This document shows positions 37,415-46,683 of a DNA stretch of 64,000 nt, one piece after another (the stretch's first letter is position 1; each line of letters opens with the position of its first letter). Where the stretch lies: assembly GCF_000633455.1 (NCBI RefSeq), contig NZ_AYMG01000007.1:1-64000 (forward strand), in the 5' to 3' direction. Source of the stretch: Pedobacter jeongneungensis (GTDB lineage Bacteria > Bacteroidota > Bacteroidia > Sphingobacteriales > Sphingobacteriaceae). Made by a program: the position numbers and the translations under genes. The notes under the pieces are model-generated. The model did no database searches. It saw nothing but the letters and a program-made list of their open reading frames with translations, and was not told where the DNA came from.

Positions 37415-37924
37415 TTATGTAGTTATAAAACTAAAAAAAGATTTTCTGATTTCTGCAAGTTTTTCATCGGTAGGCGTGTCGTCCGAATTAATATAAACAT
37501 ATCCTTTATAATCCATTTCCATATAGTTGGCCGTCATAAAAAAGGGTGTGGTAAATCCATCAGGGAGATCAGCATCTGTACCTACGGCAATTAAATGTAG
37601 CGTTTTCCCTTTCAGGTTCCGGCCAACTTCTTTGTTTAAAGTTACCCAATCCGTTAAGCGGTCGAAAAGATTTTTCATTCTTCCGCTCATGGCGTACCAA
37701 TAAACCGGGGTGGCTAAAATAATATGTTTGTGATAAAGGATTTCCTTAGCAAAGGTTTCAAAACGATCTTCAGCTGGATAGTGGTTTTCGTAATTGTAAG
37801 GGAGAAAATAATGCTCCAGCAAATTCAACTGATCAAAAGCAATTTCTTCGGTGAGTTTTCCGATAAATTTCTGGGTATTCCCATTTAACCTTGCGCTTCC
37901 ATTTATAATCAAGATATCGGACAT
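37415..37924 (-). CDS. Flavodoxin-fold NAD(P)H-dependent oxidoreductase
   Basis: FMN-type reductase or flavodoxin-like protein, cytoplasmic. The start at ATG 37924 gives 169 residues beginning MSDILIINGSARLNGNTQKF; an upstream alternative at 37948 adds eight non-conserved residues. SARLNGNT is the phosphate-binding loop, and ATPVYWYAMSGRMKNLFDRL is the second flavin-contact block of the NADPH-dependent FMN reductase family. Electron acceptor unknown. It reads toward the carbonic anhydrase gene. Confidence 0.85.
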   Translation of the reverse strand: MSDILIINGSARLNGNTQKFIGKLTEEIAFDQLNLLEHYFLPYNYENHYPAEDRFETFAKEILYHKHIILATPVYWYAMSGRMKNLFDRLTDWVTLNKEVGRNLKGKTLHLIAVGTDADLPDGFTTPFFMTANYMEMDYKGYVYINSDDTPTDEKLAEIRKSFFSFITT

Positions 37925-38017
37925 CCTTGTTTTTTTATTAAATAACAAGTTTTGCGCTTAAATGTTTAATGTTTTAAGCGTAATGGAGGTAAGAAATCCA
38001 ATAAGATGTTCATTATG

Positions 38018-38090
38018 GTAACAAAATAAAAAGGCCAATATCAATAACCCTTAAAATTCAAAAGGCATCAATATTGGCTTAAATTTTTTT
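38018..38090 (-). terminator. Hairpin terminator of the 38089 gene
   Basis: GCCAATAT (38034-38041) and ATATTGGC (38071-38078) form the stem. On the minus strand the right arm leads and a T-rich tail follows the left arm; plus-strand reading also gives a T-run (38082-38090), so it may act both ways. The loop is long (29 nt), which weakens it. Confidence 0.55.
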
Positions 38091-38697
38091 AGCTGGCAAC
38101 AGCTACCGCATTTTTATTAATATGATTTGGAAGCTCTTCGAGGGTATATAAGTTAACCAACGATTCTCTCAATACGTTGTTTGCATTGTACCAGGTATTT
38201 TCTTTGGTGAAGTGACAAGTACCATTGCTTAGTTCGGTAATAATTGCACCGATCAATGTAGCAAAATGGTTTTCGAAAACATCGCCAGGATGGTATTTTA
38301 TAGAAAAAACCTTGCTGTAATTTTGAAGCTGTGATTCAACCTCTGCACTCAGTTTTACAGGTTTGGCAACTTTTCTTTTTTTCTTTTTAAATAATCCTAA
38401 TATCTTTTGGACAAAGCTCTGTTTAATGATTTTCTCCTTAAAAAGCTTTTTCTTGTATTCCTTAAGATCGAAAGATTTAAGTGATACACTAAAATTCAGT
38501 TTTAGATTATTTTCGTTGAATATTTCAAGACTTGGTTTATCCCATTTAAAAACAATTGGCAGGTTACCGTTTGTATTTCTGAATGAAAATGAAGAATTAA
38601 GGTCCAGCACATTTTCGTGTTCGTTTAACCGCTTTAAAATGTTTGGAATAAGGTCGTCTGTTAAAGAGTTGGTGTAGATGTTAATATAAGCACTCAT
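38089..38697 (-). CDS. Hypothetical protein
   Basis: A 202-residue soluble protein of unknown function. The first half has alternating beta-like segments (YINIYTNS, SFSFRNTNG, LNFSVSL). A lysine-rich stretch at about 85-115 (KEYKKKLFKEKIIK...LFKKKKRKVAKPVK) could bind nucleic acid or membrane lipid. The C-terminal part contains a FENHFATLIGAIITELSNG helix. A perfect promoter (TTTG-N19-TAAATTTG) lies about 210 bp upstream, so the gene is probably expressed singly with a long leader. Nothing identifies its job. Confidence 0.65.
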   Translation of the reverse strand: MSAYINIYTNSLTDDLIPNILKRLNEHENVLDLNSSFSFRNTNGNLPIVFKWDKPSLEIFNENNLKLNFSVSLKSFDLKEYKKKLFKEKIIKQSFVQKILGLFKKKKRKVAKPVKLSAEVESQLQNYSKVFSIKYHPGDVFENHFATLIGAIITELSNGTCHFTKENTWYNANNVLRESLVNLYTLEELPNHINKNAVAVAS

Positions 38698-38905
38698 GTT
38701 AGATTAAGATTAGCTGAAATCGATGTAAATAGCGATAAGCCTTAGCCTTACGCCTTATTTAAATGATAATTAAGGATATATCATTGTATTATGAGCAAAG
38801 TGCCCTTAATACCGATTAACTTGGAGATCTTAATGAGAATTGGTGGTTGTAGTTTTTCATTTGTATAATATGGTTTTTTTGTGTGTCTGTTTAGTAAAAT
38901 GGCTG

Positions 38906-38936
38906 CAAATTTAATTTATTACCTAAACGGACCAAA
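38906..38936 (-). promoter_or_regulatory. Bacteroidota promoter (-33 TTTG, -7 TAAATTTG)
   Basis: On the minus strand TTTG (38936-38933) is followed after exactly 19 bp by TAAATTTG (38913-38906), a full match to the Bacteroidota consensus and spacing. It drives the gene at 38697 with a leader of about 200 nt. The rest of the 303-bp gap 38698-39000 shows no gene. Confidence 0.65.
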
Positions 38937-39000
38937 TTGCCGAAACGTTACAATTAATTTGCAAATATCTTTTAAGCAATAATTATACCATAATACTATT

Positions 39001-39645
39001 TTATTGCTTCAACCGTTCCAGCAGTTTTTTCATGTTGCTTAGCTGTAAAATATTTTTAAATTCAGGAGTATCGAAACCACCTTTATCGATCACTTGCTTT
39101 AAGCTTCTGTTAAAGCTTCTTACAGATATGCCTAAGTAGGCGGCCATGTCTTCTTTCGAGATGGAAATGTGTTCGTCGGCCTGAAGTTTAAGCAATTTTA
39201 AAAGTGCATATTCTAATGTATATAGCTGCTGGAATGATGCCCGTGTACTGGTTTGTATAATTCTGGTAGACAGCTCCTGGAGTAAGATTGTAGTAAATTC
39301 ACTACTCTTACTGATCAGAGAATGGAAAAGATGATCAGGGATTACATAAGCCGTAACTTCGCTTATTGCCGCCACATTACACAAACAATCCATCTTTTTT
39401 ATCGCCTCGAGTTCGCCTACAACTTCACCTTTGCCCAAAAATTCGATAATAAAATCCTTCCCGTTCTCCTCAGAAATAAAACACTTACTGATCCCGTCTT
39501 TAATCACGTAAATATTGCTGATTTTTTCGCCCTGTTCGATAAAGCGATAGCCTGCTTTAAAGCTTTTGAGCGTAATTTTTGCTTCATCATTTTCTGCACA
39601 GAAACGTTCGATAAAGGATAAGAAGGTAAGATTGGTACGTAACAT
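39001..39645 (-). CDS. Crp/Fnr-family transcriptional regulator
   Basis: Cyclic-nucleotide-binding-domain regulator of 214 residues. An N-terminal cNMP barrel (FIEQGEKISNIYVIKDGISKCFI ... GKGEVVGELEAI, about 35-125) is joined by a long helix to a C-terminal winged helix with ISKEDMAAYLGISVRSFNRSLKQVI (about 160-185). It has no Fe-S cysteine cluster at the N-terminus, so it is not an oxygen-sensing Fnr. It diverges from the HAD/CAT gene pair with a short inverted repeat in the gap, suggesting it controls them. Ligand unknown. Confidence 0.88.
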   Translation of the reverse strand: MLRTNLTFLSFIERFCAENDEAKITLKSFKAGYRFIEQGEKISNIYVIKDGISKCFISEENGKDFIIEFLGKGEVVGELEAIKKMDCLCNVAAISEVTAYVIPDHLFHSLISKSSEFTTILLQELSTRIIQTSTRASFQQLYTLEYALLKLLKLQADEHISISKEDMAAYLGISVRSFNRSLKQVIDKGGFDTPEFKNILQLSNMKKLLERLKQ

Positions 39646-39667
39646 ATTCTATCAATCGAGACAAATG

Positions 39668-39701
39668 TCCTTTTTTAAAGGATTGTGTCGCGCTATTTTT
39701 G
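39668..39701 (+). promoter_or_regulatory. Inverted repeat and -7 element upstream of the HAD gene
   Basis: TCCTTT-TTT-AAAGGA (39668-39682) is a perfect 6-bp inverted repeat overlapping the expected -33 region. TATTTTTG (39694-39701) is an exact -7 element 23 bp before the HAD start. The dyad could be the site of the divergent Crp/Fnr-type regulator; that link is inferred. Confidence 0.5.
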
Positions 39702-39723
39702 TGCCACTAAAGTAAGCATAACA

Positions 39724-40419
39724 ATGAAAAATAAGATTACCGTAATTGCTTTTGATGCCGATGATACCCTTTGGGTAAACGAACCTTATTTCCGTGAAAC
39801 CGAAGAGCAGTTTGCCGACCTTTTAGAAGATTTTGTGCCCCGCCATAGCATTATGGCTGAACTGTATAAAACCGAAATGGCCAATTTACCGCTTTATGGT
39901 TATGGAATTAAAGGTTTTATGCTGAGTATGACTGAGACTGCGATGCGGATTACTATGGGGAAAATTGACCCCATTATTGTAGAAAAAGTACTCGAATTGG
40001 GGAAAGAAATGCTAAATAAACCTGTGGAATTGCTTGATGGTGTAGAAGAAGTATTGAAAGCTTTACACGGAAAATATAGATTGGTAGTGGCCACCAAGGG
40101 CGATCTGCTCGATCAACAGCGTAAACTTACCAAATCGGGGCTCGACCATTATTTTCACCACATCGAGATCATGAGCGATAAACAGGAAAAGGATTACCAA
40201 AAACTGATCAGGCACCTGGATTGTAAAGCAGAAGAATTTTTGATGTTGGGCAACTCTTTAAAATCGGATATTTTACCCGTGCTGAACATTGGCGGCCATG
40301 CAGCCCATATTCCCTATCACACTACCTGGGTACACGAAAGTATCGATCATACCATCGAACATCCCAACTTTTACGAAATGGAAAGTTTGGCCGAAGTTTT
40401 ACCAAAATTAATAGAATGA
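39724..40419 (+). CDS. HAD-family hydrolase
   Basis: Haloacid-dehalogenase-superfamily phosphatase of 231 residues. Motif I is AFDADDTLW (nucleophile Asp and acid/base Asp), motif II lies in VVATKGD, and the conserved lysine is expected in SDKQEKDYQKL. Motif IV appears as LMLGNSLKSDI, with GNS instead of GDS/GDN. The ATG at 39724 is used because the more upstream TTG at 39685 lies before the promoter -7 element. Its stop overlaps the start of the CAT-like gene (ATGA at 40416-40419), so the two are translationally coupled. Substrate unknown. Confidence 0.85.
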   Translation: MKNKITVIAFDADDTLWVNEPYFRETEEQFADLLEDFVPRHSIMAELYKTEMANLPLYGYGIKGFMLSMTETAMRITMGKIDPIIVEKVLELGKEMLNKPVELLDGVEEVLKALHGKYRLVVATKGDLLDQQRKLTKSGLDHYFHHIEIMSDKQEKDYQKLIRHLDCKAEEFLMLGNSLKSDILPVLNIGGHAAHIPYHTTWVHESIDHTIEHPNFYEMESLAEVLPKLIE

Positions 40420-41060
40420 AAGAAAAAATAGATATAAATACCTGGATCAGAAAAGATCATTTTAAATTTTTTAGCGCTTTTGAAGAACCTTTCTTCGGCG
40501 TTACCGTAGATGTAGATTGTACTGCTACCTACGAAGAAGCAAAAGAAAACAATGTTTCGTTCTTTTTGCTTTACCTGCACAAATCGCTGGTTGCCGTAAA
40601 CCGGGTAGAACCTTTTAGTTACCGCATTATAGATGGCGAAGTTTGGAAATACGATACCGTAAATGCTGCGGCTACCATAAACCGGCCAAACGGCACCTTC
40701 GGGTTTGGTTATATGGATTTCTATAATGACTTTGAAGAATTTAAAACCGAAGCCAATAAAGAAATCGAAAAAGTACAGGCTACTACCGGTTTAATCCCTG
40801 CTTCATCAGGAGAAAACGTGATCCATTATTCGGCCTTGCCCTGGTTAAATTTCACTTCCTTATCGCATGCCCGTAATTACTCTTATCAGGACAGCTGTCC
40901 GAAAATATCTTTTGGCAAGGTTCGCGATGAAAACGGAAAAAAAATAATGCCGGTTTCTATACACGTAAACCATGCACTGATGGATGGCTATAGCGTTGGT
41001 CAGTTTGCAGAGGCCTATCAGGATTTATTAAACAAAAAGGAGGTTAGCGCCTATATTTAG
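40416..41060 (+). CDS. Chloramphenicol-acetyltransferase-like (CAT) protein
   Basis: A trimeric CAT-fold acyltransferase of 214 residues. N-terminal WIRKDHFKFFSAFEEPFFGVTVDVD and a central PWLNFTSLSHARN match type A CAT proteins. The active-site block reads VNHALMDGYSVG in place of the classic HHAVCDG[FY]H: the catalytic His (186) and Asp (190) are kept, while the preceding His is Asn and the Cys is Met. Chromosomal CAT-like genes in Bacteroidota are common and many have no proven resistance role. Coupling to a HAD hydrolase under a Crp-type regulator suggests a metabolic substrate. Confidence 0.85.
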   Translation: MKEKIDINTWIRKDHFKFFSAFEEPFFGVTVDVDCTATYEEAKENNVSFFLLYLHKSLVAVNRVEPFSYRIIDGEVWKYDTVNAAATINRPNGTFGFGYMDFYNDFEEFKTEANKEIEKVQATTGLIPASSGENVIHYSALPWLNFTSLSHARNYSYQDSCPKISFGKVRDENGKKIMPVSIHVNHALMDGYSVGQFAEAYQDLLNKKEVSAYI

Positions 41061-41131
41061 TTTGGTTCTTTAAGAAATTAAACCTAAAAAATATTTAATA
41101 CGAGGTTAATATTGGGAATTTATTTTCGGCA

Positions 41132-41338
41132 ATGTTTATAGCTGCCGTTATTATTCCTTTTTACCTCCTGGCCATGGTAGGCATGTGTTACATGGATACT
41201 GTATACAAGGCTATTATGTTTTTGGTGATGTTATTGATTGCTACATTTATACTGTTCCTGTTCATCAATTATCCACTGCAATCGGCAATTACGGTAATCT
41301 GTTTTATGATCATGTTTGCTTTTAAACAGAAAGATTAA
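41132..41338 (+). CDS. Possible small membrane protein
   Basis: A 68-residue frame with two strong hydrophobic segments (IAAVIIPFYLLAMVGMCYM and AIMFLVMLLIATFILFLFI) and a short charged tail (FKQKD). It lies 71 bp after the CAT-like gene and before the tRNA. There is no clear ribosome-binding site and no recognised family. A T-rich spacer could give such a frame by chance, so this is a weak call. Confidence 0.35.
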   Translation: MFIAAVIIPFYLLAMVGMCYMDTVYKAIMFLVMLLIATFILFLFINYPLQSAITVICFMIMFAFKQKD

Positions 41339-41463
41339 TGAAAAAGATGAATTATCATTTGCAATCGAGAAAGTATTTACTATTTTTGCTGCACAAGCAG
41401 GAAAGCTTGTTTTTAATAATCCTTTGCACATTCTTGCTTTGGTTATTGAACATTCAAAAATTT

Positions 41464-41537
41464 GGGGGATTAGCTCATTTGGCTAGAGCGCTTCGCTGGC
41501 AGTGAAGAGGTGATCGGTTCGAATCCGATATTCTCCA
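41464..41537 (+). tRNA. tRNA-Ala, anticodon GGC
   Basis: A 74-nt cloverleaf folds fully: acceptor GGGGGAT/ATTCTCC, D-arm GCTC/GAGC, anticodon stem CTTCG/TGAAG with loop CTGGCAG (anticodon GGC), a 5-nt variable loop, and T-arm ATCGG-TTCGAAT-CCGAT. The G3-U70 pair, the alanine identity element, is present. CCA is not encoded. A strong terminator follows after 9 nt. Confidence 0.93.
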
Positions 41538-41546
41538 CCCGTATTT

Positions 41547-41579
41547 AACCTTCTAAATTAACTTTTAGAAGGTTTTTTT
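41547..41579 (+). terminator. Rho-independent terminator after tRNA-Ala
   Basis: AACCTTCTAAA (41547-41557) pairs perfectly with TTTAGAAGGTT (41564-41574), then a T-run follows. It ends the tRNA transcript. Confidence 0.85.
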
Positions 41580-41617
41580 ATGCTAAAAAGCGATCACCAA
41601 GCCTGCGTGTCTTATCT

Positions 41618-42130
41618 ATGATCAAGTCAAAATTTACTACATACCAGTTTATTGGTCAGTTTGTACTGACTGCATTTTTAATTGTATGTGTCTTCGCGTC
41701 TTATGGGAATCTTTGTGCTGATAAACCAGTTCCATTATTTTCGGGATTTGGTTTATTTGTTATCTTCGTTACCATGGTGCTGCCGGTTTACATTCTAGCA
41801 CAAATGAAGTTAAACTATAAGGTCACCACCATCGATACAGATTTAAAAACGATTTCTTTTAAAATGTTCTTATTGCCAATAACCAGAACCTATCCCCTTG
41901 ATCGTTTTGACGGTTATATCAATACGGTTGTAAAAGATAAGTATGGCGAATACAAATGTTTTTATCTGGTAAAAAACGGAAAGTTAATGTATAAAATGTC
42001 GGGCCGGTTTTATAGCAATATAGACGAAATTTATGAGGGTTTATCTTCCTTAAAAGATCTGGGCTTTATAAAATTATCAACTTCCTTGTCTATAAAAATA
42101 GCTTTTAGAAAGCAGATTTTAACAATGTAA
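41618..42130 (+). CDS. Hypothetical membrane protein, possible bacterial PH-like domain
   Basis: A 170-residue protein with two N-terminal membrane helices (FIGQFVLTAFLIVCVFASY and GLFVIFVTMVLPVYILAQM). After these comes a beta-rich soluble domain (YKVTTIDTDLKTISFKMFLLPITRTYPLDRFDGYI...) resembling the layout of small bacterial PH-like membrane proteins. I cannot confirm the domain. The gene is alone between the tRNA terminator and a gene-poor stretch. Function unknown. Confidence 0.6.
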   Translation: MIKSKFTTYQFIGQFVLTAFLIVCVFASYGNLCADKPVPLFSGFGLFVIFVTMVLPVYILAQMKLNYKVTTIDTDLKTISFKMFLLPITRTYPLDRFDGYINTVVKDKYGEYKCFYLVKNGKLMYKMSGRFYSNIDEIYEGLSSLKDLGFIKLSTSLSIKIAFRKQILTM

Positions 42131-42393
42131 AACGCTGCAATGTGTTTATATCATAAATTTATTGGTATTGTAATCCAATAGAGATTATGGAGACACACAC
42201 TAATCTAAGTGTAAGCATTTTAATCAAAGGCCTAAAAAAATCCAAAATTTCAATCTGTCTTCTTAATAATGTAGTAAATACTCATTTGTTTGTATTTTTA
42301 TGTCAAAATCCAGTGTAATCTGGTTAATAAATGGCTGTTTTTAAGTTTAGTATTTATTAACTTCGTTTATGTTATTCTGTAAGTTGCTGTAGG

Positions 42394-42546
42394 GTAGGTG
42401 GTTTTGTGAGTGATGGGCTCAGTGGATATAGGTTTGCTTTTAAGGTAATTACTTTCTTTAAAACACCATCTGGGAAGGAGGTAAATCTTGTTTTTCGGCT
42501 TAACGCTAATGGAGAGGTTAAGCAAAATATGTTATTGAAACTTTAA
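42394..42546 (+). pseudogene. Possible protein-coding remnant, about 50 codons
   Basis: Within the 442-bp gap 42131-42572 one frame reads GGFVSDGLSGYRFAFKVI, then FFKTPSGKEVNLVFRLNANGEVKQNMLLKL and a stop. This looks like the C-terminal beta strand and tail of a real protein, not random A/T-rich translation. There is no ATG; the frame is closed by TAA at 42358, and a GTG at 42406 is the only plausible start. It could be a gene fragment or a tiny gene. The rest of the gap shows nothing. Low confidence. Confidence 0.3.
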
Positions 42547-42572
42547 TCATCTCTAACCATAAAACAAAACTA

Positions 42573-43875
42573 ATGAAAACAAACAAAAAAAATTACCTGG
42601 GAGCATTTTGGGCTATCCTGCTTTGTATTTCAATTTTTAGCTGTAAAAAGCAAAGTATTGAAGGTAATGTTGAGTCCACTGCAAAAAAGCTGGATCAAAT
42701 GCACGAGTTTAATTTCGGCGGAAACAAAATCCTGATCAAAGAAGATAAGGGCATCTATTACCTCTCAGATGATATAATCTTAACCGAGCAAACAATTTAA
42801 CCTGTTAAAAGCCAATAATAATGCGGCAATGTCGACCACGGCGAGGGCGTTGATTATGAATTCGCTGGTTAAACGGTGGACAAATTCCATTGTGTATTAC
42901 AGCCTCAGTAATCTCGGTGCAGATACCGCTTCTTCGCTAAAAGCCATGCAGTACATTGCGAGGGTATCGCCGCTTAGCTTTGTTCAACGAACATCTCAGG
43001 CCAATTACATCAATTTTGTAAAATCTACCGGCAATAGTTCTTCAGTAGGGATGGTTGGAGGCGCCCAGAACCTCAATTTATATAATTATAATACGCCTGG
43101 GATTATTATACACGAGTTATTCCATGCTTTGGGCGTAATGCACGAGCAATGCCGTACCGATCAAAGCAGCAACGTGGTTATCCATCCCGAAAATATTCCG
43201 GATGATAAAGAATTCAATTTTAATCAGGTTTCGGTGAGCAGTTATACCAATTACGGTAACTTCGATTTTGAGTCGATTATGATGTACGAGCCTTATGCCT
43301 TTTCAAGCAATGGCCAGCCTACCATTACCAGGCTTGATGGTTCAACCTATCAAACCAGTTATCCGGCAGCCAACATGTCGCCTACCGATATTGCAGGCAT
43401 CAACCAACTATATACCGGTTTTACTTATACAGGCTTAGCGGCAAACACCAATTATGAAATTGCGTCGGCGTTGGATAATACCAAATTGCTAAATGTACCC
43501 AATAGTGCTACGGCCGATGGTACACAGGTGATTATTTATACCGATGGAAATTCGAACAATGCCAGGTGGAATGTAACCAAAAATGCAGATGGCTATTATA
43601 CCTTGTCGCCTTTACATGCGTTAAGCAAAGCGCTTACGGTAGTTGGGAGTGGCATTGCAAATGGAACAAAACTCGAAATCAGGACCAATACCGGTGATCC
43701 TTCGCAACAGTTCAACATCACACCTGAAGCCAACGGATATTATATTATTTCGCCGCGTAATGTACCCTCAAAAAATGTTGATGTTCCGGGTAGCAATACA
43801 GCCAATGGTACGCTGCTTAATATCTGGAGTTACGGAGGCGCAAATAACCAGAAATTTAAATTTAATACTTTTTAA
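42573..43875 (+). pseudogene. Astacin-like (M12A) metalloprotease with ricin-type lectin domain, apparent frameshift
   Basis: Two frames together make one secreted protease. The first (42573-42800) encodes a lipoprotein signal ending FSC, then a short propeptide-like region ending DDIILTEQTI and a TAA. The second continues at once in the +1 frame with NLLKANNNAAMSTTARALIM, then the protease domain: zinc motif HELFHALGVMHEQCR (HExxHxxGxxH, residues 95-105 from the ATG at 42829) and Met-turn SIMMY. A ricin-type beta-trefoil of three repeats follows (DNTKLLNVP, SKALTVVG, SKNVDVPG). Removing one T from TTT at 42796-42798 joins the frames. This may be a real frameshift, a sequencing error or recoding. 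A terminator follows at 43905. Confidence 0.75.
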
Positions 43876-43904
43876 AAATCATCTCTACACAAACCTGTTT
43901 CATG

Positions 43905-43948
43905 ATGCCCCAAAAAGTTTAATGCTTGATGGGGCATTTTATTTTTTC
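43905..43948 (+). terminator. Rho-independent terminator after the astacin-like gene
   Basis: ATGCCCCA (43905-43912) pairs with TGGGGCAT (43930-43937), followed by TTTATTTTTT. It sits 30 bp after the stop at 43875. Confidence 0.8.
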
Positions 43949-43995
43949 GTACGCTGAGCATTTAAATGCTCCTAAAAACCTGATATAGAATCATA

Positions 43996-44020
43996 ATAGA
44001 TTCTAACTATTTCATTATAG
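43996..44020 (+). promoter_or_regulatory. OxyR-like site upstream of katG
   Basis: ATAG-N7-CTAT (43996-44010) followed after 6 bp by another ATAG (44017-44020) resembles the OxyR consensus, which is ATAG-N7-CTAT-N7-ATAG-N7-CTAT. The site ends 10 bp before the predicted -33 element of katG, a normal position for an activator. Matching is by eye. Confidence 0.5.
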
Positions 44021-44030
44021 AATTAAATGA

Positions 44031-44062
44031 TTGGGATTAGTTATTCCGATTCTCTAAATTTA
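44031..44062 (+). promoter_or_regulatory. Candidate katG promoter
   Basis: TTG (44031-44033) and TAAATTTA (44055-44062) are spaced 21 bp apart. The -7 matches TAnnTTTG at 7 of 8 positions (final A for G). It lies 57 bp before the katG start. Confidence 0.45.
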
Positions 44063-44104
44063 TATTATTCCTGTTCAATAGCAGGATGTTTAGCTGTTTA
44101 TTAA

Positions 44105-46387
<2,283 letters not shown>

Positions 46388-46410
46388 TTTTAGCATAAAT
46401 TATTATCGTC

Positions 46411-46430
46411 ATTCCCGCGCAGGCGGGAAT
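46411..46430. repeat. Hairpin repeat of the ATTCCCGC...GCGGGAAT type
   Basis: ATTCCCGC (46411-46418) and GCGGGAAT (46423-46430) form a perfect 8-bp stem with a 4-nt loop, preceded by CGTC. It resembles widespread CGTCATTCCCGCGCAGGCGGGAAT-type dispersed repeats. It could also act as a weak katG terminator, but it lacks a U-run. Confidence 0.55.
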
Positions 46431-46495
46431 CTTAATGCATTATCTATTAATTTATAAGCATTAAATTCCCATTGATAGATCTAAAGTAAAAAGGT

Positions 46496-46590
46496 CGTCA
46501 TTGCGAGGCACGAAGCAATCTTAAAGCGTACGCTGGCAGCGACCGTTGTAAGATTGCTTCGTAGGCTGAAAAAGCCTTCTCGCAATGACG
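46496..46590. repeat. 95-bp compound palindromic element, copy B
   Basis: Outer arms CGTCATTGCGAG (46496-46507) and CTCGCAATGACG (46579-46590), inner arms GAAGCAATCTTA (46512-46523) and TAAGATTGCTTC (46549-46560), and a GGCTGAAAAAGCC hairpin (46564-46576). This is the same architecture as 33306-33402. The arms are conserved and the central loop is not. Confidence 0.85.
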
Positions 46591-46683
46591 ATTTCTCTAA
46601 ACGTATCCTCTACAATCAACCTCAGCGCTTAAAATATCGTTCATTCGAATAAACTCCGGCAATACTACCATTGCTTTCCCTTT

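Noticed and set aside
40416..41060. Chloramphenicol-resistance gene
   Set aside because: Catalytic His is present, but CAT-like chromosomal proteins are widespread in Bacteroidota, this copy has a changed HHAVCDG block, and there are no signs of mobile-element context.
42790..42802. Programmed +1 frameshift at ATT TAA C
   Set aside because: No SD-like stimulator or downstream structure is visible, and the join fits a one-base error in a TTT run better. Kept only as a remote option.
46411..46430. Canonical terminator for katG
   Set aside because: Good GC stem but no following T-run; classed as a dispersed hairpin repeat.
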